Below are positions 1 to 12,045 of a DNA stretch of 64,000 nt, piece after piece (the stretch's first letter is position 1; the number at the start of each line of letters is the position of its first letter). This DNA is from Watersipora subatra. Lineage: Eukaryota; Bryozoa; Gymnolaemata; Cheilostomatida; Watersiporidae. The DNA is taken from the NCBI RefSeq assembly GCF_963576615.1, contig NC_088708.1:65760672-65824671 (forward strand), in the 5' to 3' direction. The notes under the pieces are model-generated. The model was not told the DNA's origin. It ran no database searches and was given only the letters and a program-made list of their open reading frames with translations. A program made the position numbers and the translations under genes.

Positions 1-1300
1 TGGTGGGACAGTGATCAAGGCAATGTATGTGGACAGTTGCACATGTGTTGCCAAAAAGCAAGCTACGACTAAATTGTCCCTGCTATGTCAGGCTTTTTCT
101 GTTGTTGCTCCCTTCTCAGTAGAGATGAAATGCGCAATGCTTATCATTTCACCATATCCAGAGTACCGATTGGTCAATCTCTCCAAATGCTGCAGACTGA
201 ACTTTTTATCCAAATTAAAAAATGCAAAATATAATATGACAATTTTTTAATTTGTAAATTATATTTGTAACATGTTTCAAGACAATAAAACTATTTTTGG
301 CAATTAAACTAGCTTTCAACTAAATTGTCTCCTTTCACAAAACTCGTCATAAGGCATAAATCTTACGAATTAAGATTTCATTATTCATTTTTAGCAGTCA
401 TTTTAGAGGTGGATCTACCATCCTAGAGGTTCTGTTTGTTGGTTTCTGTTTGTTTATTGTTACCTTCTAACATGTCGAGATACGCATCATTCTGAAGAGA
501 AAAAACAGCAGAACTATGAATTTTCATCATGAGAATTGTTATACAGTACAGCTTTACAGTTACAGTTCTCGCGTGCCAGCTGTGACATCATGAGCCTATT
601 CGCAATAAATATGACTGCATGGATTGCTTTCATGAAAATGGTGCCGAGTTCTTTGAAGGTGTGGCCTATTTGTCAAGGCACGCATGCCTCAGCTACCGTA
701 TGCATATTTTGAAGGATGACTAGTGCAAGATAAAGAGGGCGAGCTTGATAAGAACTTTGTACCCTTGTCTGTTTAGCCTTATGATACTTTAACCAGTGGC
801 TGGAGAGTTCATAGTCCAAAAAATGTAGTGCCCTGCACTCGGCATCTTTTGACTCGAAAGTTCAACTGATAGCATATTGTTGATAAGATAAGAGCAATGC
901 GAACAACAAAAATCGAATTATTGATGACAAAAACCTTTTATAGATGCAACAAAAGTTAGATAATGTAGCAAGAAATGTTGAGACATGTTTCATGGCAACC
1001 AATGCAAAGCATATTACCACTGTATTAGCTGGTTATCGACGTACTCAGATTTTTAGCAAGGAAGAATGCCTGTTTTACAGAAACCAGTATTATCTAGCGA
1101 TTTTGTTCTTTTATTTGATCGTTGACTTGCTAGTCTCAGTTTTGTTAGGTGTTTATTGCCAGTCGAGTTGAACATGGTAATCATGTATCTTTTGTGATAT
1201 TGTGATCCCATTGTAATACACTTTAGATCGACGTCAATTTCATTGGATATCAATTAGATCTACATAAGTACGTAGCATCAACTGAGTACCTATTTCTATT
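1..1300. other. Intergenic, no recognisable gene
   Basis: No exon of a known family is visible on either strand. A short open frame ends at 250 and a canonical AATAAA lies at 284-289, so this could be the tail of a gene that starts left of the window. The frame has no recognisable motif and may be chance. Confidence 0.4.
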
Positions 1301-1364
1301 GTTGAATCTACATGGATCTACAGTACATGTGTCACTTTATGTACATTGCTTACACCAAAGATAT

Positions 1365-1545
1365 ACAGCCCCCAAGGGGGCTGTACATGGGGCAATGTAC
1401 ATAACATGTACATTGCAATGTACATGTAATTGCATTACATGTACACTGCTGTACATTGGGGGTAATGTACATGTACATTGCCCCATGGGGGCAATGTACA
1501 GCCTCCATGGAGGCAGTACATTGCCCCCATGGGCGGCTGTACATT
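1365..1545. repeat. Palindrome-rich TGTACA/CCATGG patch
   Basis: The motif TGTACATTGC and its reverse complement recur many times, often around a CCCCATGGGG-like core. The best case, near 1470-1500, is a perfect palindrome of about 29 bp. A short (TA)n run follows at about 1576-1592. Open frames on both strands are by-products of the repeat. Confidence 0.7.
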
Positions 1546-1664
1546 GCCTACACAAAGAAATACATATACGTACATCTATATATATATATATATACATAAA
1601 TCTCAGTGTTTGTCTCTTTATTAAACCCTGTGTTCAGCTATAGCTATTATAATCTAGCAATAAA

Positions 1665-1745
1665 AAATCACGCAGCACTGGATTTGATCCAAAGACTTTC
1701 AGATCTGGAGGCGGCGAATTTAACCATTAAACTACACCGAATACA
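1665..1745 (-). repeat. tRNA-derived SINE fragment
   Basis: Read on the minus strand, a pol III A box (TGTAGTTTAATGG) is followed about 40 bases later by a B box (GGATCAAATCC). The acceptor stem does not pair, so this is a tRNA-like SINE head or tRNA relic and not a working tRNA. A T-rich tail follows on the minus strand. Confidence 0.6.
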
Positions 1746-1995
1746 CCAGTTTCAGTGGGCAAATAGTCATTACATTGGTTAAAATACTAACGCTTAAAAG
1801 CGCTTGCTTGGAGTTAATAACCAGCACTGTTGACCGTTACGCAACAATTATTAAGCTGGCCTAAAATGAGGTAATGTTTTATATTTGTATGTTTGTATTT
1901 GTTTTATTAGTGAAGATCTAGCTTTCCAGGTATGTTACTCAAGTTTATTACGTAATTTTTCTATTGCATGTACAATGCCGGGCATTCGCCTTGTA

Positions 1996-4778
1996 CAGGC
2001 ATGTCCAAACCCGGCCCTCGGCTTGGTTTTTTGTGGTCCCCGAAGGCCAGCATATTTAAAAAATTTTTTACCAGTTTATCCTTGTTCTCAAGTTATAGGT
2101 AGTTTGCGTACACCGCAGCTATGGGTAGTGTGCATAAAAAATGCACCAACTAATACTATTGAAAACTTCGAATTACCTATCTGCTTTTTGGAAATTCCTT
2201 TACAGCCTTTTTTTCTATTATCTGGTTAAACATCTCAAACGGGAATCCCAATCTGGGCTGGGGAATGTTCTGCAGCTTGCTGGATGCTAGCTCAATATGT
2301 ATTGCTCAGTTACAATTATGACCATACGCAGGAAGGTTGACCGAAAGGGAAAAGTATTTAATAGCAGTTGGAAATTGCAATACTTCATCAAATACCACAC
2401 CACGGGGAGAGCCAAGCAATCTGCGTCATATGCAATTGAGTAATTGCTGTGCTCAAAAGTACAACATAAAGCGGCATTATACAACTCGTCATACCCTCGT
2501 CATAGTGCATATGAGCAATTCTCAGGTTGTGACAGACAAGAGAAATACGACTCGACTCGCTATCATCCAATCTGCAGCAACAGCATCACGTTCAGCACCA
2601 TTTTATGAGATATACAGAGATTAGTGAAAAAGCCACAAAATGCAGTCTTGCTATTGCTCAGCTAATTGGTCCATGACAACTACCATTTCAACATGGAGAA
2701 TTTGCTAAGGAGGTAAGTATTTTTTAAAATTTATGTCCAATAAGAGTTGCATAAAGCAACTATAGGCATGGAGTTGTAGACCTTAAAAGACAAAGGCAAG
2801 TTATAACTTCTTGCATAGCCTGATATACCTAAAGCTAAAATGAAAATTTCAACAAAAGTTTGTGTGGTTAGCCATTGTCATTGTTATTGTATTTTAGTAA
2901 CTATCAATTGCATTTATTTTAATCTTGCTTTATTATTCTTAGGAACTGGCAGTGTTTGTGGATGAATTCTGCCCTGATAAAAAGAGCAATTTAGAAAGTG
3001 TTGCTCTGTCAAGAAATACCATTGCAAGAAGAGTGGAAAATCTGAGTGAAGACATTGAGCCTACAATGAAAGCCCAGAATAAGAAGTTTGTTTATTTCAA
3101 CATTGCATTAGATGAAAGCACAGATCTGTCTGACACTTCTTAGCTTGCAATTATGATACAGCGTTGATAATGAGTTCAAAGTTACTAAGGATTTTCTAAC
3201 AATGAGTAGTCTTCATGACCCAACAACTGAAAATTATGTCTATGAGAGTCTATTAAAAGAACTTGCTGAGTTCAGCCTACCACTGGAGAAGATGTTTGGC
3301 ATTTGTACTGATGGAGCACCTGCAATGGCAGGGAAAAACACTTATTTGGACTAATAGGTATTTTGTTCAGCTCTCACTGCTGGGATGTTCCTCTTGTAGT
3401 GTATCATTGTGTCACACATCAAGAAAACTTGGCAGCGCAAACACTGAGGATGAATCATGTTACGGGTCTGGTTGTATCCACTGTTAACTTTATTTGATCA
3501 CAAGCATTGAACCACCGACAATTTAAAATTATGCTTTAGGAGATAGAATGTGAATACAAAGATGTATCATATTATTGTAAAGTCAGGTGGCTCAGCAGCG
3601 CTAAAACACTGCGCAGGTTTTACAGTCTGCTACCAGAGATTGATTTCTGAGAAACAAGGAAAGTGAGTGTTATGAGTTCTAAGATCAATTCTGGATTACT
3701 GATTTGACATTTCTAGCTGATATCACAGAGCATATGTCAGTGATGAACCTTCAGCTACAGGGAAAGAAACAGGACATATCTCAACTCTGTAGATACATCA
3801 CTGCATTCAGGACAAAGCTTGAACTGTGGAAGCAGCAACTCCGAGAGGAGAATTAGGCTCACTTCAAAGCTCTGTCAGAGCATCAGCAGAATGGCCAATG
3901 CGTTGAATTCAACTCTGAGCAGTACGCCAACATCGTGTCAGATCTATCAGCTAAATTTGCAAGATATTTTTTTCAGTTTGCAGAAACTGAAAATAAGATA
4001 AAGATATTTGGCGATCCATTTTCGGTCAACCATAGCAGTGTAGCAGCCGAGTTACAGATAGAGCTCATTGACTTGCAGGCTAACGAACGCCTCAAACAAC
4101 AACATCTCAGCCATAAACTCATAGAGTTTTATCATGATTTCTTTCCAGCTGACACATATCCAGCTCTACATAAACATGCTCATCGAGCGGGTTTGCCTCT
4201 TCGGCTCTACCTACTTATGTGAGCAGTTCTTCAGTTGCATGAAGAATACCAAAAGCAAATAACGCGCCGGACTAACCCATGAGCATCTAGCTCAGCTGAT
4301 CAGGAATTCATTTTCAGACATTAAACCTGACCTAAACAGGATTGTACAAGAGAAGCAGTACCAAGTGGCTCACTGAGAGTAGTATGCTCAGTACCATTAC
4401 TAGTAAAAACATTGCACCGCAATATCTCTTCAACAAGGACACCGCACATAAATTTAATATGGTGCTTCTTGTAATTACATGTACGTTTTTGTATATGTAT
4501 TTAAAACCAATATTTTGGCGCATTTGTGATTTTGTAACTACATGTAATTAAAGCCAATATATTGATGTATTTGTTTTTTTTTGTAATTACATGTAATTAA
4601 AATAAATATATTGACTGTGGAGAATAAGAATTACACGTGATGGATGGAATCATGTTTTGCAATATATAAAATTATGACAATTCAATTATTTGTGATATAC
4701 ATAGCAGCTATGTGTGGCCCCCCAGCCTAGGCTTGACTTTACATAATGGCCCCACTCTAAAAAAGCTGGACACTTCTG
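1996..4778 (+). mobile_element. Decayed hAT DNA transposon, GTF2IRD2/ZBED-like transposase
   Basis: The ends are CAGGCATGTCC and, inverted, CAGAAGTGTCC, which match at 9 of 11 bases. They are flanked by GCCTTGTA (1988-1995) and GCCTAGTA (4779-4786), an 8-bp target duplication with one mismatch, as hAT elements make. Inside lie transposase remains. At 2330-2500 is a damaged BED-type zinc finger ending in YNIKRHYTTRH. At 2950-3140 is a block with SRNTIARRVE and ALDESTDLSDT, typical of GTF2IRD2-like hAT proteins. At 3270-3340 is a block like FGICTDGAPAMAG. A C-terminal hAT-like region lies at 3935-4250. The frame is interrupted by several stops and shifts, so the element cannot move by itself. 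Confidence 0.8.
2952..4222 (+). pseudogene. hAT transposase relic (GTF2IRD2-like)
   Basis: These are broken pieces of the transposase in the 1996-4778 element. The open pieces are 2952-3143 and 3935-4222, with conserved but frame-shifted sequence between them. The first holds DEFCPDKKSN and NIALDESTDLSDT. The last holds FYHDFFPADTYPAL, the region before the hAT dimerisation segment. Stops are spread through the length, consistent with neutral decay. Host-domesticated relatives of this family keep an intact frame, which is not the case here. Confidence 0.75.
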
Positions 4779-7690
4779 GCCTAGTAGGTGTGTATATAAG
4801 CGAATTTATGCGAGCTCTGCAAAATAACGCTTTAGGGAGAATTGGCTCTATGAACGACTTTGCCCATAGCTGACGCAACCTGTAATTTCTTCGCACATTA
4901 TGTACCTGTGTTCCGCTTTCTTCCGTTCACTTGGCAACATAGACCAACGCGTTCGAACAAAAACAGAGTTATTGTGCGAAAAGAACACTTACCCTATTAC
5001 TTTGCGGAATACTAATTAAAATGTGAAGGTCAAAAACAATTAATAACCTTGGAACCAAAATACTTTCGTGACGGAACTCATATCAAGACCATGAGCTTTT
5101 TTCTTTGAGACGCCTCACAAACAAATTGAGTCTTTGGAAACTTTAACGCATCTACTAGGCAACAAGGTACGCTTGTAATGTGGTCTTTTGATTGTTTTGT
5201 CACACAATGTTTCTTATCTGACATATGCATGTATTAATATAACTGTTTCAACTAAATTTTCGTTTGTTTAATTAGAATTTTGTGTTTAGCTTCCATTGCT
5301 TATCGAGAACGATTACTCGCGTCAAGGAAAAATATTGTCTAGATTTACTAAACTGCTCTCATACTAAATTAGACACCGCTAAAAGTGCTGTAGTTCTTTT
5401 GTTTATAAGTGAATGGCAACAGGATGTACTGCTTACTATTAATGTTGTCAATTATGTTTGTGATTTTGTTGTGCTGTGAATGTGTAAGAAACTCTTTTAT
5501 GTAACAAATTTAGCTTACTTTAGCAGTTATTAGTTTCTACATTTATTTTATTATGTAACAAAAAAATGCTTGTAGCTATTTTTAAAAGTTCGGTTGAGTT
5601 ATTAAGCTTTGAGCGAATCAGCCGAATCGTTAACTGTTGATTGCCACTTCAGTTTCACGGTTTACGATTTTGTACCGATACATAAAACAAAAATTCTTAT
5701 ATTGCTAAATATTACTACAGTATTATTAAAAAATCAGTTATCCAAACAAGTTTGATTTTTTATAATTGGTTAATACTATTTTAACATTGGTTCTGAGCAT
5801 GCTATTCTTGGTTATTTAAGTTTAGAATGAATCTGTAAATCTACATAGATGTGTTTATAAAATCTCATAATACGGGTAACATGTATGATCTATAAGGTTA
5901 ATGTGCCATTGTTTGAAATTTCCTAGTGCAATTTCAATTAAAGTGTATTTGTGTCATGTATACTCAAATTTGCAAAATAATATTAAAGTCAAATAAATGG
6001 AAGCGCATAAACAATGAGTTTCAAGGAGGTTAGCTTCACACAATTTATATGTTATTCATTTGTATTGAGCTGTTTAAATGAAGTTAATAAATTTGAGTAA
6101 AATTCTGATTGAGTGTAAAGACCTTTAGATAGAATCCGGTACAAAGTTTATGAACAAAATCGTGAAATTCAACCCTTAAAACAATTTAATAACTGGTAAC
6201 TTTGGTGCTTTGGTAACATTTTCTTTGCGCTATAGACTCAATAGACTTGAATAATTTACATGCCAGAAGATACTAAGCATCTTTTTTATCAAATATTGTT
6301 ATATCTGGTTTATCCCATCATAACAATATCAAGTACTCGAACCAGACTCATGAGACTAAATTGGTGAGCATTTGTTTGCTTGAGTGTCATGAGCAAATAT
6401 GAAGTGCATGAGTATTAACAGTTACATCAATATATATATCCTATATTTTTGTAGAGCTTTTTTTGTGGCAGCTGAGAATTAATGTTTATTTGAACACAGC
6501 TGCTCAGCCAACAACTCTATTCAATTTTACAAATTTTTTTTCTAAAGGTGCTCTTTGTGTCCACAATAACTGTCACTCTGTTGGTTTAATGCTCTGAATG
6601 TTGCTATAATATATAACTGGCTTTAATTTTTGTATTTCGAGAAACTTGTTTAGGCATTACGCTAACAAAAATGTGCAGTTTTTTCAGTTTTTTAATCCTT
6701 CATGAATAAGTATATTTGTACAATGGAGATATTCCACTTCTTTCTAGATACGTTTATAATTGGTGGTAAAAGGTTTGATTTCTATCACTGTCTATATCAT
6801 TGTGTAAACACCAAACTACGATAAAACAAAATTTGGTTTCTGCTTCAAATGGAAAATAGAATAGTTGTTCATTGTTGCATTTTGTAAAATTCATGTACCA
6901 TTGCATAACTTGTAAAATTTTAAGAATTAAAGTTATATTTTTGAAATTATTTCTTTAAAATTTAAATCTGCTTAAGTGGATTTGCTGTATTAATAAGCTG
7001 AAAATTTTTTTAGTCTAGTTGTTTTTGGGTCAGTATGACCCAAAAACAACAAGACATACTGGGTCAGTATGACATGATGAATACTAGTGCTTCCCAGCTG
7101 TCTTAAGTGCTGAACCTGTTGATTAGTTTGTGTTTTGAAGAACTGAAATTTAGAGTGAGTTTAGTCTGGTTAGAAAATATTATAGTTCAGAAATTATGGT
7201 TATGAATATGGTTCAGAAAAGGTTCAGAAAGTTATGGTTCAGAAAAGACGTGTATTCTCATCCTCGTGCGCAATGCTTTTGATAAAAAAATTAAGATTTG
7301 ATTGGAAACTTGTTCGTCATAAACAAGTTCTCAAGGACTAGAACAACCACCTCTCTATCCCTTCCATTCACGACAGCTATCATAAAATTTAGTCGGCTGG
7401 TTCAAAGTTGTTTCTCGCTGTTATGTGGAAGTGAATCTAAGTTTGCCAAGGCCATCTACATATACATGTACACATGTACATAATGGCACTGTTGGTACAC
7501 GACATTGTGACTTATCTGCCCTTTCAAGGAAAAATTCATTCAACACTGGCAGAGATTGGTCATAGCGGAGATCGACTTCCTTTATGAATACAAGGTGGCT
7601 TTAGGCTACTACAGTTCACTAGCCTCTCGACAATATTTTACTGCCTCAGGCAACTTGTGAACTACTAAACTATCTTGTAATTTCATGCTG
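4779..7690. other. Intergenic, no gene seen
   Basis: AT-rich sequence with no recognisable exon on either strand. The only structured items are a small hairpin at 7018-7050 and a loose repeat of GGTTCAGAAA near 7190-7250. A 5' exon of the TLCD5-like gene could lie near its right end. Confidence 0.4.
7018..7050. repeat. Short perfect hairpin
   Basis: Arms of 14 bases (GTTGTTTTTGGGTC and its complement) enclose a five-base loop. A second partial copy of the core, GGGTCAGTATGAC, follows at about 7060. There is no associated gene. Confidence 0.6.
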
Positions 7691-7691
7691 T

Positions 7692-9568
7692 TTGTACCAC
7701 AGGAAATCAAATGCAATGCAGTTATTTGGACCAGGCCTAAGTGATGAGGGAATCGCAAGCAAAAGCTTGAGTGTATTCGTGTCTGTAACACTTTGGTCAG
7801 GACAATATAAACTGTTGCGTCTATGGCTGACCCACAGAAGGCCGGAGTGGTGCTGTCGGATTGTTTCGTTACTCCATGGGCTTATAGCGACAGTGCTGTG
7901 TTGTTACAGTCAACTTGTTGAAGGACCGTCCATGCATGGTGTCGAACCAGGTATGTTGCGAGTTAAGCTGTTTTATCTCTGCCAACTTTGTCTCCATTTT
8001 AGTTTTGTTTAGTACTGACTATCTTTTGTCTATTGTAAAGAGCACTATTTCATGTGATTCTCATACAGCTTTGGTAAGCTAGCTTTTGGCTCTTTGCTGA
8101 TATAGTAATTATGTTTGATTTCTTTGTTTAAAAACTACTACAAGATTGCACTCAGTGTGCCAACTTTACCCAATTCCTTCAGATGTTACATCTCTTGGTT
8201 TCCTCTACTGTTTTTAGTGCTTTCATATTCACATGTTTTTCTTGAATTTCCCACTTATCAAGTTATTTATCAATTTCATAGAACTTTTTTCCTTTTTAAT
8301 AATACAAACCTTTTCTTACTGATGCTCACTTTATCAAATCAGATTTTTACATTTAGATTTGTGTATAGTTTTGTAAATGCATTTGTTTAATGTAGAGTTA
8401 CAACTAGTAGGGCTGTAGAAATGGTTACCTCATAATTCATTTCCAGACAACTTGTTGCTTTTTACAATGAAGACAGTATAGTACATAAGTATGATTTTGT
8501 ATCAACACTTTTTTATTTATGTGTTTTTTTATTTTTTTATTCAGGACTGCCTAACAATAACACCCAGTTATTCATTGTAAAGATTTGCTTAGGCTATTTC
8601 CTGTTTGACATAACATGGTGCCTCTATCATCAGACAGAAGGTAGGTACACAACTTTTATAGTTGTCCCTCATTTTAGTTTGTTTAGAAAACGACTTTAAA
8701 TTATAATAGTGCATTTGTATTCCATTATTTCGCTCTCATTTTTTGCGTTTATGAGCGTGTGTGTTCATTTGTTCCTTGAAAGACTCAAAAGTCAAAATTA
8801 TTTCTCGATTCAATTCATCTTATAAAATACCCTGTTATAAGTTTCTTTGCAATGATTATCTTCAAAAAGCAACAGAATATAGAAATATTAGTTGACTCTA
8901 GTTTTTTGTTGTTTACTCACTACTCACATCAACAGCTTATCTTGCTGTTACAAATATTAGAGTCGGTCTACAAGATTCGTTAAACGCTCTTACACATTTT
9001 ATCCTTTATTGGTTTGACGTCATTTTATGTTCACCGTTGTTAACTGTACCATCATTGCTTTGTAGCACCTATCATGCTGTTCCACCATTGTCTCTCCATC
9101 TTTGGTATGGTTTGCACTGTGTTCGGCGGCAAGTGGGGCACTGAGCTTATCGGAGTCATCGCCTTAACAGAAATTAGTAACCCCCTCTTACAGCTACGGT
9201 GGTTTCTTAAGACTGAAGGCTATAGTAGGACATTACTAGGCGAAATTGTTGATTTCTTGTTCATAGCAGTTTTTGGCCTATGTAGGCTAGGGTTAGGGGG
9301 CTATGCATTAATCGGTTATTTGTCTTACCCCAATGATGACATATTAGGTCGGTTTGGCGCTGTCGCTATTTTTATCGTTAGCATCATATTTTATTATTAT
9401 ATTTTAGGCTATGCATACAAAAAGTATAGTAGAATGTACTTTGGCTCTCATAAATGTAATGGTGCTTTTCATTCATCTGATAAACCACAGATTAATGGTG
9501 GAAGTCAAGTGAAGAGCTCTGTACTTGCCAGTAAATCACAGCAGAATGGTCATTTGAAGGTTAGCTGA
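7692..9568 (+). CDS. TLCD5: TLC domain-containing protein 5 (TMEM136-like)
   Basis: Three exons are modelled: 7692-7950, 8545-8640 and 9066-9568. All junctions are GT-AG and in phase, giving 285 residues. The family is a multi-pass membrane protein with a TLC (TRAM-LAG1-CLN8) domain; the exact role of TLCD5 is not settled. The match to vertebrate TLCD5 is clear in the last exon: MLFHHCLSIFG, a NPLLQLRWFL segment, GEIVDFLFIAVF, several hydrophobic spans, and a tail ending NGHLKVS where the vertebrate protein ends NGHLKIH. Exon 2 carries GYFLFDITWCLYH. The start is uncertain. ATG codons at 7692 and 7716 are in frame, but a CCACAG just before 7702 could be a splice acceptor, so the true start may lie in an upstream exon. 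Confidence 0.85.
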
Positions 9569-12045
9569 AGCAATTTAGCCATTTCACAGCAATATGGAAT
9601 AGTTAGTTTTTTTATAAGCAGATCACACACTTATGTTTTACGACAGACGCGATTCAGAACACCCAACATCCTCTTTTTCTCTGTCTCTTTTATGATTCAG
9701 TGGGATGAAACTAGTCATACACGTCCCTTAGCAACTTGAGGATCATTCTATCTCAATATTTGCTCAATCACACCGCTTGTTACATATACATTCTTTACAT
9801 TTGTGTGTTTATATCAGATAGTACAATCTACATCTTATGAGTTATTTCTTTAATGGTTTCCAATTCGTACATTTTTATTTATTATTGCTATTTTAATACA
9901 TGATCACAGTTCTCCATTGCTCTGCAGCTGTTTGCATCAGAACTAATTTTTTTACAGTATGAAGTTATGCACTCCTATGAAATGATTTAAGCTATTCTAT
10001 GAATCTAATCATAAACAGGATGTGTACACAGTCCTTCAAACTTTGCACCTGCAACGCAGTGAAAAAAAGATAAATGACAAATAGTTTTATCTGTTAGATG
10101 TTAACAACATCGACAGCAATTACATATGCCTATCTTGACAAGAACACTTTTGTAATTAAAATGAAATGACTTGCTGGAATCAAAGCTTACTGGGTTTAAA
10201 CTGAGAAAAACACTGACCACTATGGATCTTCAAATTAGTAGTTCTAATTGTCAAGACAGAAAATTAAATATCATTGTATTAAAATAATGACTCAGCATCC
10301 TACATGTAGGTATATTTCATTGAGTATTGATTGAAAATCATAATAGCGGGTGTTGGAGCAAATAATGTACAGTAGAAGGGCTGTATCTTGCAAATAATTG
10401 CACCCACCTGATTAGCTTGTCAGACAACGAGCTATATTTCTCATAACTTTACAAAAATTTAAGTTACACTTATTTGACTAAAATCTACTGCTAACCTGAA
10501 ACACAATTAGTGGATGCTAACCAAGAATACAATTATCAATCTCAACATTAGCTTTGAATACGCATTATGATCACAAAAGTCAAAATATTAACAAAACTAT
10601 ATAGGCATTATCACAGATATTGCTTTATACATTGGAAGGTGGTTGATTGGAAAATAAACGGTATCTGAATTTTTTTGCAAGATATAGATGGTTAGAATCA
10701 AAGTAAGCATACTCAACTCTACTTTTGTGGAGACTGAATGAACTTAGTTATTTGATGGTGAAAACAAGTGCAACAAGTCATTGATAATTTACATTTGCTA
10801 GACATTAATATTACCTACATGATTGTGCTCTAAGCTGCATTGATCATAATTGCTCTATTGCATATAGTAGCTGTTCTGACTTAACCAAGCAGAGCCATTT
10901 TGTATATAACTATTCATTATTAATTGTACACTCAAAGACTAATTCCACAAGTTTCCAGCCACCAGGAACAAGTGACTTCGTAATTGGATTTCCCTTTTTA
11001 TAGGGAAGACAAGTCTGAATTGTTAATCAGGGCCGTGCATTATAAAACGAATAAATGGGACAGCTGATTCCGTTACCAGTCCAATAGGTAGCTTTGCGCA
11101 GTTGTGAAGACGTGAATCTTTGCACGAAGCCTACGCTTCAATCGGTTACGCTTGTCCAAACTGCTTATTGCTCAAGTCGCCTAAAACTTGAAACTAATTT
11201 GTTAGAACAGCTTAATATTTTGTTTGAAATTTCACTGCATATAATATATTTTTTGTTAAAGCAATTTAGTTCATTTTTATCATACATAAATTGTCTTGTT
11301 AATAAATGTGGCATGAAGCAATTTGAAGAGCAACGAGAAAAAAAACCGATTCTCGATAGTAATACATGTAGTACTGTTATAACTTTAGGCGTGAATCGTT
11401 GTCGGCGACTTTGGCTAACTCACGCTTCGCAAGGGTCAGATATAAAAAAGATAACGATTTGTGAGTTTCTAGACCGCAGTTCCTAACTCGGTTTGAAAAC
11501 TGTGTAGCTGTGTTGGCGATTATATGTAATCAGTAGTACCATTGACGTAAGAAAATAGTTTTGTATAGTTTTTAAAAGAAACCTTTGACATCAGTGTTAA
11601 ACGTCCTGCTCTAGCGGGCAATATTTGTTTCTTTTTTGCATTTTTAATGCGCGCGGCATCGTGGGCCAGCATTGTGCTGCACGCTTGCAGTCAAAACTCT
11701 TCTTCTTGTAAATTAAGAATGATTACTGGCATTAAAGAATGGTTACTGGTGTTTTGCTGGTGCTGGAAATGTCTAGATTTATTCTAGATACTAGAAATAT
11801 AAGGTATACATATAAAAGAGTGATAAAAACATAATACATTGAAAAAATACCAAAAAGGTTTACTGTTCTTAATAAAATGTTACGCTGCTAAAAATAGATC
11901 CTAGACAGATGTTTTATAAGCAACTATGTTCTTGATGACAGTTTGTGTGGCAACAGTGTCTTCTAGTGCAGTCTGTTAAATTTCTAATTGTAATTTTCCT
12001 TCGAAATATTGGATCAAGTTTTAGATTTTATTTTAATTATTTTAG
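9569..12045. other. Intergenic stretch after TLCD5-like gene
   Basis: This should hold the 3' UTR of the TLCD5-like gene and the unseen 5' exons of the next gene. No exon could be identified. Possible polyadenylation signals include ATTAAA near 10155 and AATAAA near 10652. The frame at 11094-11486 overlaps a dispersed repeat at 11428-11487 and is not thought to be a gene. Confidence 0.4.
11428..11487 (+). repeat. Dispersed repeat, copy 1 (inverted partner at 18603-18664)
   Basis: About 60 bases around AGGGTCAGATATAAAAAAG and ATTTGTGAGTTTCTAG recur almost unchanged, in opposite orientation, at 18603-18664. Weaker similarity continues beyond. It is probably part of an unidentified mobile element. 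Confidence 0.65.

Noticed and set aside
1337-1643. Several open frames on both strands
   Set aside because: They arise from the palindromic repeat patch and have unnatural cysteine- and histidine-rich composition.
11094-11486. 130-residue open frame
   Set aside because: Its 3' third is a dispersed repeat and the remainder has no family match or splice continuity with the gene at 12046.
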